NCBI RefSeq assembly: GCF_000143415.4
Contig: NW_003314356.1
Coordinates: 74,607-138,606, forward strand
Source: Selaginella moellendorffii
Lineage: Eukaryota; Streptophyta; Lycopodiopsida; Selaginellales; Selaginellaceae
Reading direction: 5' to 3'
DNA length: 64,000 nt
Under the pieces are notes generated by a model, which did no database searches, was not told the origin of the DNA, and saw only the letters and a program-made list of their open reading frames with translations. How positions within the stretch are numbered: position 1 is the first letter of the stretch; each line of letters starts with the position of its first letter. Shown here one piece after another: positions 12,361-22,079 of the stretch. The position numbers and the translations under genes were made by a program.

Positions 12361-13974
12361 TCAGGTGCAAGTGTCACAGGAGGTAACAAAAGCTTTGATG
12401 TAGTCGTCCATGTGAGGCCACCAAAAGTCCCGTGTAACTAGCTCATAGGTTTTCGCAATGCCGAAGTGACCAGCAGTCGGGCTATCGTGGCACGCCATTA
12501 GGACCAACCTTCGAGCATCACCTTCAGGAACGTAAAGCTGCTCCCCACGGTATAATAAGCCATCTAAGAACTCGAACTCGTCAAATCGCCGGCAGTCGGG
12601 AGTCACAGGGTGTCCAGCCTGAAGATGGGGGAAAATGTCGCTGACGAGATCATCGGATTGAAGATCATTTCTGATGGCATCCATCAAGGAGGAGTCCTGA
12701 GGGGCCAGGGAAATTGCCATAACTTGAAGCCGATCAAGACCGAGGATAATTTGATCCTGTTGATCGAAGGCAGGATTACCAAGCCTGAGACTGAGATAGG
12801 AGCGCCTTGAAAGAGCATCAGGAAGGCCTTGAAGCTTTCCAAGTCTGTACTTGATAACAAAGTCAAACCGACTCAGGAATTGTGCCCACCTTGCTTGACG
12901 ACGGCTTAAAACTCGAGAAGTGGCAAAGTACTCGAGATTTTTGTGATCCGTCCAGACTGTTGTTTGATGGCTCGCCCCTTCCAAGAAATGGCGCCACTCT
13001 CCAAAGGAATCCACGATGGCAAGGAGCTCGTTGTCGTGGATTTCGTAATTGATCTCCGTAGGCTGGAATTTCCGAGAATGGAAAGCGACCGGATGAAGTT
13101 CTTGATCCGCTCCAAGTTGAGACAGCACAGCACCGATGGCAAAGTCGGAGGCGTCAGCCTCGATGAAGAAAGGTTGTGAGGAATCAGCATGGATCAAAAT
13201 GGGAGCAGAACTAAAGGCTGCCTTGAGAGTGTCGAAGGCGTGCTGGGCAGCAGTAGACCAAGAGAAGGGAACATCCTTGCGAGTGAGATGCGTGAGAGGA
13301 AGAACAATGTCAGAGTAGTGATCAATGAATTTGCGGTAGAAGTTGGTGAAGCCAAGGAAAACCTGAACGTCCGACATTGATTGTGGAGGCTCCCACTCGA
13401 GAATAGTCTTGACTTTGGCAGGATCCATCGTGATACCCTCAGGAGTGACAATGTACCCAAGGAACTCCACAGACTGCTGATCGAAGGAACATTTCTCAAG
13501 CTTCGCGTATAGGCCGTGTTCTCGCAGCTTCGCCAGCACCTTGCGTACATGTTCGTCGTGCTCCTCCTGAGTTCTTGAGTAGATGAGGATGTCATCGAGG
13601 TAGACGATCACCATCTGATCAAGAAACTCCCGAAAGACGTCGTTCGCCATGTGTTGGAAAACTGCTGGAGCATTTGTCAAGCCAAATGGCATGACAGTGT
13701 ACTCGAAGTGGCCATAGCGGGTTCGGAACGCAGTCTTCCATTCATCACCAGGCCGGATCCGGATCAGGTTGTATGCGCCACGGAGGTCAATCTTGGTGAA
13801 GAAGCGGGCACCGCTGAGGGGCAGCGGATAACGGTTCCGAATAGTCACCTTGTTCAAACCTCGGTAATCGATGACTAGCCACAAACTCCCATCCTTCTTC
13901 TTGACAAAGAAAACAAGCGCTCCCACCGGGGACTGCGAATGCTGAATGAACCCTAAGGCAAGGTTCTCATCCAC
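12361..13974 (-). pseudogene. B reverse transcriptase, RNase H and integrase zinc domain
   Basis: A 537-codon open stretch. RT shows FFVKKKDGSLWLVIDYRGLN, IDLRGAYNLIRI, MPFGLTNAPAVFQ and the catalytic VYLDDILIYSR. RNase H shows EADASDFAIGAVLSQ and the NYEIHDNELLAIV motif. The integrase HHCC domain follows (GHFGIAKTYELV, then CDTC). An upstream in-frame TAG near 14050 separates it from the protease segment. Confidence 0.92.
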
Positions 13975-14039
13975 GTACTCTTTGAGGGCCTTAAGCTCGG
14001 ACGGGGATAACCCATAGATAGGCCCCCATGGAGGCGACG

Positions 14040-14840
14040 CTCCTTCCTATAAATCAATGGGACAGTCATAAGGCCGATGAGTAGGCAGTACACTAGCTTT
14101 TTTCTTGTCAAACACATCCCCAAAATCATGATACTTCTCAGGAAGACTGACAGGAAAAACATGCATAGCAAAAAGGAAAATAGGTTCTTCATGAAGGAGT
14201 TCTTGCATAGTGATTGTGGAGATAGGAGGAGGTGTATGACTAAATGGAATGATGAGACGAGGATACTGTCAAGTGTAAGATGGAAGAGAGGAAAAAGAAG
14301 AGGGTGAAAACTTCGTAGAGTCAGGAACAAAACCCCGATTTGAGTTTAGGGAACTTTTCCTGATTCGGACTCGATGAACAGCAGGGGAAGCCGTGGGAGA
14401 TGGTGATGTGGGAGAGATGAGCTGTAAGTCCTTCCAACAAATCTGAGGCTGATGTAGTTGGAACCAAGGAAGACCGAGCACCACAGAGGACTTGTTGTTG
14501 ATGATGTTGAAGGCGATATCGGTGACGGTGGACCCAATGTGTACTAGAACGGGCAACGTTTCCCTAAGTCCAGAAGATGGAGACACAAAATGACCGCCGA
14601 TGCCTTCAACCCTCAGATCCCGTATGGTAGGAGAAAGAGGAACGTGAGTTCGGGCAGCAAAGTCCGTGTCCATGAAGTAGGAAGTTGCACCCGAGTCCAG
14701 TAGCGCCAAAGCCTTGAGTCCTGATTGTCCGGTGAAAGAAAGGAGACATGGGACGCAGAAGTTGCGGGAATTGGTGGTGGCTTTGATGAAAGGTGGTGAG
14801 GAGCTTGATAAGGAAGAAAAGTGATTTTTATTCAGGGAGT
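14040..14840 (-). pseudogene. B protease and spacer to RT
   Basis: Aspartic protease with active site ALLDSGATSYFMD near 14670-14709, then a Pro/Ser-rich spacer that is open to 14269. The RT-proximal part (GPIYGLSPSELKALKEY) is in frame with RT but follows a stop. The gag-protease junction was broken by C1 at 14840. The matching part resumes at 28087. Confidence 0.82.
14837..14840. other. Putative 4-bp target-site duplication GAGT of transposon C1
   Basis: GAGT immediately precedes the left terminal repeat (14837-14840) and immediately follows the right one (28087-28090). Four matching bases could arise by chance, so it is supportive rather than conclusive. Copy C2 lacks its right end and cannot be used as a check. 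Confidence 0.6.
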
Positions 14841-14864
14841 AAGCTCTATTTCGTTAAAGTGGGA
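14841..14864 (+). repeat. Left terminal inverted repeat of C1
   Basis: Begins AAGCTCTATTTCGTTAAAGT and extends to 24 bp. It is the exact reverse complement of 28063-28086. Inside it, the AAAGTGGGA core recurs as AAAATGGGA about 20 bp further in. Confidence 0.9.
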
Positions 14865-15066
14865 TTTATTCAGTAAAATGGGACTAGGTACAAATTTTCA
14901 AGTATTTGAAAATGACGTGAAATTATATGTTTTTTGTCCAGGGGCTAGACATATCTGGGGCATGGTGACTAGCGCGGTGACCTTATGTCCAGACTGAGTC
15001 CATCTAGTTGTATAATAAATCTCATTGTCAAGGTGAACAAGCCGAATCTGAAGCTAAAGAAGAGCG

Positions 15067-15494
15067 ATGGCATGCGCGCACACACTATTTGTTTGTTCAT
15101 TGAGCGTGTGGTGAGCTTTCCAAGATGAACATCATTCCTATTAGCCAGACATATAACTTAATGGTGAGAACATTTAGATATTATTCAATGTTATCTTTTT
15201 CTAACGAATCTAATTGTGAAGGTGTAGCAAGAGGCATTGCTAGTCTGGAGAAGTCATTTAACTCATTTGACCCTTAGTGTATTTTCATGAAACTAAATAA
15301 CATTCATATTATTAAGGAATTTCTCTAGTACCTTTTTTTTACGACATAGAGGCTTGCATTTCTTTCAAAGGTGATTTAGTAAAAGGCCTGAGGGCACATG
15401 CCATTCTATTTCTCAGACCGGTATTAAGATATACTAGTGCAAAGGGAAAAAGGTATTTGGTGATCAAGTAAATGGCATGAGGGCACACGCCATT
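15067..15494. repeat. 22-bp palindromes, left end of C1
   Basis: Copies at 15067-15088, about 15387-15404 (partial) and 15472-15493. The family consensus is the half-site ATGGCRTGNGG followed directly by its reverse complement CCNCAYGCCAT. The same three are kept in C2 near 46661, 46981 and 47066. Confidence 0.85.
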
Positions 15495-15500
15495 ATAAGC

Positions 15501-15821
15501 CTAAGCGCTAGTGGACACCTCCTTTTTGGTACTCTCAGCGGTACTATCATCCTTCTCCGGGTCAGTTGTTTTGCTTTGGATTGTTGTCTCTGACGTTATT
15601 GGGGCGTTCTCGATAGTTGTTAATGTTGCCGTTTGTTCAGAAAAATGATCACCTGGAGTATAGTACGGGGAGTTTGGAAGACTTATATATTCTACATCTT
15701 CACCTATCTCCTTCTCCGTCTCCTTTTCTGCCTCACTTACAGATTTTGTGCTTGCCATGAGAACGCTCTTCACCCTAAAATATGGAGTTCGTTGTGTTAT
15801 AAAAGGAAACCAACACACACG
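15501..15821 (-). CDS. Small acidic Ser/Thr/Glu-rich ORF or terminal exon in C1
   Basis: An open frame of about 119 codons reaches upstream to 15860, but a good acceptor (CCCTTGCAG) places a likely exon start at 15821. An internal ATG (MASTKSVSEAEKE) could also start it. The product is rich in Glu, Ser and Thr with no recognised domain. The copy in C2 (47095-47454) differs by only about three residues, so the frame has stayed open in both. A donor-like GAG/GTAAAAC just after the stop of the neighbouring DUF7869 gene could join it to that transcript as a 3' exon. Whether it is translated is uncertain. Confidence 0.45.
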   Translation of the reverse strand, partial: RVCWFPFITQRTPYFRVKSVLMASTKSVSEAEKETEKEIGEDVEYISLPNSPYYTPGDHFSEQTATLTTIENAPITSETTIQSKTTDPEKDDSTAESTKKEVSTSA

Positions 15822-15973
15822 CTGCAAGGGAATGATGGTACATAAAGCACGTAAGCCCACAATATGGGTTTATGTGCCATTAATATGGGCCACACGCCAT
15901 ATTATTAGATTTATGCACGTGTGATTGGTAAATGCATATGTCACATCATCTTTGTTTTACCTCACACACTATA

Positions 15974-18900
15974 TCAAGCCTCCTCTGATTCAGATTCGGA
16001 TTGTTCACCTTGAAATAAAATACATTAGAAACTTTGTAAAGGAATATTAATGAATCTCACCTTGAACCCGAGTTATGAATGCTCTTGCTGCATCTCTTGC
16101 ATGGTCTGGCAAGGTGATGGTGGCACTCTGCTTCCGCATCCAACCATGCACAACATTATCCACCGATATGCTCATGCTGGGATCCCTTGGATTCAGCACC
16201 CATCTCTTTTCTAGGCAATCCTTCGTATATCCGGAACTTGGCTTGAACCACTCCACAGTTACATTGAAGGAGTTAGTTTCCGCGTCCTCCTCTGCATCAG
16301 TGATGCAGCGCCCCACCCATATCATTTGTTTTTTATTACTAGGTCTGACAAGCACGACCATTCCTTTGCAGACCTGTACTGGATTGAATGCTGAATCCGG
16401 CTTCTTGTTCCTCGGCCCACAATAGTGATCCTCAACATCGTTATCTGTCATTGCATTTCCAGAGGACATTGTTCCGCTACTATCTGGTGCTCTGGGTTCT
16501 GGCCAAAAGGACTCTTCCAATTCTTCATATACAACCGGCCCATTTTGGATAGCAGATATAATCTTCTCCCAGTATTCGAGCAAAGGCTTGCACCTCTGAA
16601 AATAGGATTCTCCACCAAACACCAACCCCCTCTTCCAGAAGGCAATATGCTGTCTAATCCCGGCCACTATACTTTCCTGGTCTTTGAGTCCATCCGGGTG
16701 CATCGGCCGTGGGGAACCCTGAGGAATCATAGGTTCCCCAGTTATGGGATCTCTCTTGAAGAGTTCAATGCCGTCCACTGGCAGCCACACTGTGTCCCAT
16801 TCTCTCATCTTGTACCTCATCACTAGAGCACCGTCACACATGCTGAAATGAAACTGAAGAGGCTTGGAGTGGCCAATCAGCGTTTCGGATCCATCCCTGA
16901 TGTAGCCTCTTACAAACCCCTTAAAGTCTGGAACCTCTGTCAGAAGTGCAGCTTCAACAGTGCCTTTGATGCAATTTTGGAATTCATCGTAGAGTTGTGG
17001 GAGGGTGAGGACATTGGATCGCCGGAGGGACTCTGCCAGGTGACTGAACATGGCATCGACGTCTTCATGAGTGTGCCCAACCATGAGAAAGCCAAGTGTA
17101 ACCGTTTCAAATATGCCTTTGGCAACAAGCATCGCCAAGTACGCGAAGACGTACATGTTTTTGTTCTCACTGCCAGCATTGTCTGTTTGGAGCAGAAAAT
17201 GGGGTGGAAGGCCACATCGGCCGCAAGAACTTCCTTGAGATTCTGCTTCGTTTGGATGAGGCTGTGCATTCACCGGGCGACCAGCCTCGTCGGAATGGCA
17301 TGAGGCCTCACGTGATAACCCTACAATCTGACGGCCAACATATTCACTGGGATGGCATGGGGCCCCACGCGATACTGCAAGCCTTTGCTCCTCCTCCAGC
17401 TGAACCCTGTATGGGGTTCGATCGACAAGGGCCTTATGCAAGGGTTGGCCGTTCAGCTTAGTCTGCGCACTTTGCAGAGACCTTAAGTGTTTTGCTAGGG
17501 ACGCAATCATCATGTTTGCACCCCCGCCACCCCATAGAGGTACAAAGAAGTTCCCATAGTTCTGGGCACCATGCCCATGAGCGATTATGCCAAACAGAGA
17601 CACAGGCAGCTGCATGGATGAAGAGATTGCCTTGGGGGCAGGATTGAGTCGAGGTAAGCACGTCTTTTTCTGGTCCATTTTGTCGTGGATGATGCAGAGG
17701 TAAGAGTCAGGTCTCTCCATGGAGAGAATCCTGTTATGATAATATGCAGTCCTGCAGCTTCTCTGCTCGATGTTGTGGTCGAGCCGCCTTCTAACCAACG
17801 TCTCTCGCTCTTGAGCGCTGCAAGAATTCTTCGACAAAGCCATTTTGATAGCAGTGCACTCGTCACACTTTGAAAAGCTGGAGTACTTTCCTATACTCAC
17901 ATCCCTGAACCTGTTGCTCCACAATCTACTAAATCTAGATTGGCTCAGCTTCCTGTAGCCATTACTCTGGAGTTCCCGATTCACATCTTCCAATATGGCC
18001 CCCTTGGTATACATGGAAGGGAGAACTCGTTGGGTGTCTCGTGTTCCATCTTCCAAGAGGCGGGTTTTATGTGGTTGCTGCTCGTTACATGTCTCGACAA
18101 ACCTCTTGAAGATTGCCTCTCCATATACAACATGACCCCTGGTTTTGTGCGTACCGTCGTTCCCATGGACTGCCTGTTGAACCCTTTGTTCCTCGAACTC
18201 AGTTTTGATTCTGTAGAATGTGCTTCGAGGGACTCCATAAATGATTCTCCATGCCTTCATGCAGACCAAACCCCTCTGGAAGACCATGCCCCCCACCTGA
18301 TGTTCTGAAGCATCAACAGATGACCGTAATGCCTCATACACAAAATTGCGAGCTGCCTTCCAGGACAATGTCTTGTATCTTGCTCTCTCCTCTTCAATAG
18401 CATCCCAATCAGCATGTTGACAGCACCTCCTCTTGCAACAAGCAACTGTCGAGACCATTCGAACCTCCATCGCCATTTTCTGCCTTTTCGGTTCGTTGCT
18501 CAGATCCCTTTGGCTGCGCTTTAGGAAGGTGTACTTTCTTTTCCCATGAAGAGATGTTCTGTCATCAGTTGTAGTGGTGTTTGATTGTGAATCCTTCACA
18601 TTCTCAAACACTAAGTGCCTCAATTTCCACCGCACAATGCTTCCAATAGTCAGACTGTTTTCTTCTGTGTCAACAACCTCTAAAATCGCAACTCCAATAT
18701 CATCCCAGCCCAATTCTTGATTAGCAACCGCATCTCTTGGATCGACAACTGTGGCTAAGCCCTCAGCTACCACCTCCCCCTCGGGGTTGTTTAGAAACAC
18801 TTTTGCCTGAATCCATGTAGCACGGTTCTTAAGATCCACGGAGGGAACATGCGTCGCACTTGCGCTGTCCCCAACATCTGCTTTCTTCTGAAGATTTTTC

Positions 18901-19115
18901 AAGGCAACAACAACATTTACCCCGACGACCATCTCTCCTCGTTCAATAGCGACCACATTCCCATCGAAGACAGTCTCTACTGATACAGCAGCATTGCCTT
19001 CCCCAAGCCTTTCACAGTGTATAATAAAGTTTTGATCCATAGACACAAGGGTCCCTTTTGCAACTCTCTTCCCACCATTCAAAATGTAAACCTTTTCCCC
19101 AACCCTGAAGGCCAT
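15974..19115 (-). CDS. DUF7869-type protein, probable RNase H-fold transposase of C1
   Basis: ATG at 19115 directly follows a splice acceptor (GCACTTTCAG), so there is a 5'UTR intron. Exon 19115-16061, a 52-bp intron (GTGAGA...TTTCAAG), then a last exon 16008-15974 ending in an acidic tail. The product is about 1,029 aa. Residues 1-85 and 103-175 look like two copies of a small beta domain resembling those in plant TNP2-type transposon proteins. A Cys cluster sits at 226-232, an HTH-like segment (GVPRSTFYRIK) at 294-304, and a KCDEC pair at 416-420. The DUF7869 core has candidate acidic triad residues: D478 (HDKMDQ), D645 (LQTDNAG) and the E/D of GHTHEDVD at 680-687. That triad, as a DDE-like site, is inference from this family. 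Two palindromes are coded in frame near residues 580-610. Confidence 0.8.
17295..17373. repeat. Two 22-bp palindromes inside the DUF7869 coding exon
   Basis: Copies at 17295-17316 and 17352-17373. On the minus strand they are translated as SREASCHSDE and SRGAPCHPSE, giving two similar peptides in an insert between the first and second candidate catalytic Asp. Both are present in C2 (about 53263 and 53320). Confidence 0.85.
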
Positions 19116-19198
19116 TCTGAAAGTGCAGAAAAGAAGTTAAGACCATACAAAAAATGATTGGAGAATGGCCTAAATCATAACATACCAAACAACCTCAA

Positions 19199-19387
19199 TA
19201 GCATGAGGCCACATGCCATTATTCAAACATGCTATTGACACCCACGTGAAATTTCGCATTCACAAAATTGGCATGAGGCCTCATGCCATCTTGATATACA
19301 CACAGCTGCAGGCAAGTAAAAACATACATGACAATACGCTAGCCATGAAATTGCAAGGGCCCAAGATGGCATGTGGCCTCATGCCAT
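19199..19387. repeat. Palindrome cluster in the 5'UTR intron of the DUF7869 gene
   Basis: Three copies at 19199-19219, 19268-19289 (perfect over its inner 18 bp) and 19366-19387, just upstream of the minus-strand start codon. The arrangement mirrors the three copies in intron 1 of the plus-strand gene. Confidence 0.85.
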
Positions 19388-19480
19388 TTCTAAATGTGGT
19401 CCTAAGCCATTCCATGGTGAACATACCAGGAAGCACAAGTGCCGAATATCAAGAGGAAGCGGTAGCCACACCAAAGACAG

Positions 19481-19640
19481 TGCCGCTCGCAACACCGCAA
19501 CTACTCGTAGCGCCGCTCGCAACACCGCAACTGCTCGTAGCGCCGCTCGCACAAACTGCCACTCGCATAAACTGCCGCTCGCAATGGCGCTCGCAATGCC
19601 GCAACCGCTCGTAGACGCATAAACCACAGCCCACAACGCC
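19481..19640. repeat. GC-rich 30-bp tandem repeat
   Basis: Two full 30-bp units at 19481-19510 and 19511-19540 (core CGCCGCTCGCAACACCGCAA), then a partial third unit and degenerate CGCTCGCA repeats. It lies where the promoter or 5'UTR exon of the minus-strand gene is expected. Confidence 0.75.
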
Positions 19641-19977
19641 GCTTACACAAGCAGCGCTCACTGCGCTCAGCGGAACCAAGAACACGGCGCACAAAAATGA
19701 TAGACCTAGGAATGAGTTCGAGAATTCAAAAATAACACACGCTTGAACGTCACATCAAATCCTCTGACAAACCAGATCTTATGATTCCTCTGACAAATTT
19801 CAAACTGAGTAGCTTCTAGACTTTGCTGTCGGAGGTTGAACTTTGTCACATCATGTCCTTGCCTCGATCCAGCTGTGCCATGTCAGTGATTCGAACTTTG
19901 CCATGCCATGTCAGCGATCCGCGCCAAGATTATTCGCCGTGTAAAGGAATAATTACGCTGTGTGTGTACGTCCATTT

Positions 19978-21348
19978 ATGGCAATATAAGGCCACACGCC
20001 ATTCAAAGAATAATGCTCGACATAAGGCCACACGCCATTCAAAGAATAATGCTAGTCGAGCATTTTTTGGTGCATTTTTGGGTTCAAAATTGCATGAGCC
20101 CACACGCTATAAAGTTTACCTGTACCAAAAATAGAAACAGCTTTATTTACTTGGGAATTTAAGTGGTTGAGGCATTTTTAAACTTACAAACACATGCCCT
20201 ACTTACATTCCTTTGGTTGCCTAAAATTCAAAAATATTATAAACCTTTCTTTTTGCATTTTCAATGTTTTCAATTATGGTTTTTGATTTTCGTAGGACCA
20301 GCCTAGTAATCTATTTGCATCCCGTCATGTTTATAGCTAGCTTTCGTTCGTCCCCTTCGCTAGCCTGAGATACATCTGCTCGGCATCTGCCTCTTACAGC
20401 ATTTGCCCAGAAAGGGCATCTTTCTTCACGCAGCATTTGCCACATGTTTAGGGTTTAGGGTTTAGGGTTTAGGGTTTAACAATTCAGTAGCTTGATAAAC
20501 ATGCAAATACAGAACTTGATGCAAAATCCTTTGATATGTCACAATGCCCCTAGGACCATAAACACATTTCAATAGAGAGGGTCCTTTCATTTCATAACTC
20601 CTTACGTAGATCTTGGTGAAACCAGAGTTAGTGAAGTTAGTTTCTTGTGATCCCGCATCTGATTGTGATGTCCCTTTGCAGTTTCGATGGAAAGGTCAAT
20701 GCACACCAAACTGTGAAATCTTGGAGCAAAATAACGGTCGGATCTATGGCAAATGCCCCTGAAACATTGTAAGGCTCGTGTGGTCTCATGTGGTGTCCGA
20801 TTGAGATGCTTCTTTGCAGGGTCATCAAGAAAGACATTGTATACCATTCTGTAAAATCTAGTTGCGATCTAACGGTTGGATCTCCAGAAAACTCAAAAAA
20901 ATCTCGCGCGTGTCAGAATATCCTAGGAATATACTCCTATGTGCCCCTGAAAATGGCATGCGGCCCCACGCCATTCAAGAGATAATGCCAGATGACGCCG
21001 AGAATTTTTTGGTGCATTTTTTGGGTTCAAAATTGCATGAGCCCACACGCTATAAAGTTTATCTTTGCCAAATAGAGAAAAGTTTATCTGTGTCATGTGA
21101 GGTAGTTACAGTCCTTTGTGCTCGGCATCTGCCTCTTGCAGCATTTGCACTGAAAGGGAATTTTTCTCCATTCAGCATTTGGCCCTGAAAATGGCATGCG
21201 CCCACACGCCATTCAAGGAATAATGCCACAGGACGCCTGGATTTTTGGGTTTAAAATGTTTAGGGTTTTTTGGGTTTTTTCAAAATATTTTGGGTCCAAC
21301 GTTTTTTGGGTTTCTTTGGTTCAAAATTGCATGAGCCCACACGCTATA
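19978..21348. repeat. Palindromes in the intergenic region of C1
   Basis: Full or partial copies at about 19978-20002, 20021-20039, 20090-20110, 20953-20974, 21033-21053, 21191-21212 and 21327-21347. Several belong to a larger duplicated module with the words GGTTCAAAATTGCATGAGCC and ACACGCTATAAAGTTTA, found at 20061-20141 and 21005-21090 and in part at 21300-21350. Confidence 0.8.
20447..20478 (+). repeat. Interstitial telomere-type repeat
   Basis: Four complete TTTAGGG units plus a partial fifth, the plant-type telomere sequence, inside transposon C1. It is short and flanked by non-telomeric DNA, so it is not a chromosome end. Confidence 0.9.
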
Positions 21349-21487
21349 ATATTGATTTGAGAGAAAAATAGAAACAGATAGAATTTCTTTATTTAGCTGA
21401 ACATCTGCCATTTTTGGAAATACAAGATGCTTTGGAATATCCAATCATGCATGGTATAAATATAGCGAGGGTATTAAATGATATCCC

Positions 21488-21640
21488 AATCATGATCTTT
21501 CTTTTGGATTTCGCGTGCATGCAGTCCGAGGAATGATGACGTTGCGGATTTCTTTTGGATTTTGCGTGCTTGCATGCGCGCGGCAATCCAGAAATTAATG
21601 GTGGCGCCCAAGTCCGAGGAATGATGACGTGGCGGGATTA
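21488..21640. repeat. Degenerate tandem duplication in C1
   Basis: The words CTTTTGGATTTCGCGTGC and GTCCGAGGAATGATGACGT each occur twice (about 21500-21540 and 21549-21630), indicating a local duplication of roughly 90 bp. Confidence 0.65.
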
Positions 21641-21699
21641 CCAACCGTTGTGACATTTCGCGCGTGTGAGGTTAGGTTTTGCATTTTGCTTTGTACTCG

Positions 21700-21865
21700 C
21701 GCTCGCATCACACTCGCGCTCCCACTCGCATCACACTCGCGCTCCCGCTCGCATCGCGCTCCCACTCGCGATCACGCTCACTTCTCTACAGGTTTCTCGT
21801 GTGCATCGGCATCCACTCGCGCTTGCATCACACTCGCGCTCGCATCGCGCTCGTGTGCATCGGCG
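21700..21865. repeat. GC-rich CTCGCATCACACTCGCGCTC tandem region
   Basis: Irregular repeats of CACTCGCGCTC, CGCATCACACTC and similar words over about 160 bp, near the expected transcription start of the plus-strand gene. It parallels the GC-rich block on the other side of the intergenic region. Overlapping open frames here are by-products of the repeat. Confidence 0.7.
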
Positions 21866-22079
21866 TCCACTTCAAGACACACCCAGTTTGTAACTTCGCC
21901 GCCAACTCCGCCGCCCACTCCACCACCCACACGCAGCCCACTTGGCGTCCCGGGAGATTTCAGCACCACTCTCCAACTGTAAATGGCAGAGTAGCCTTGC
22001 TGCTACGATCCGCTGCACACACAGTGCACATTCGCCAGCGAGTCCGGCCTCGATTGTCACGGCCTCCATTCGGCTTCAA

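Larger units (their letters stand above)
19116..22079. promoter_or_regulatory. Repeat-rich divergent intergenic region of C1
   Basis: About 3 kb between the two divergent genes, so both promoters must lie here. It holds the 5'UTR intron of the minus gene (with a possible donor G/GTATGT near 19430), about ten palindromes, a GC-rich tandem block on each side, a short telomere repeat and duplicated modules. No convincing ORF. I cannot point to a TATA box. Confidence 0.6.

Noticed and set aside
20447-20478. Chromosome end
   Set aside because: Only 32 bp of telomere repeat, flanked on both sides by transposon sequence that continues for kilobases.
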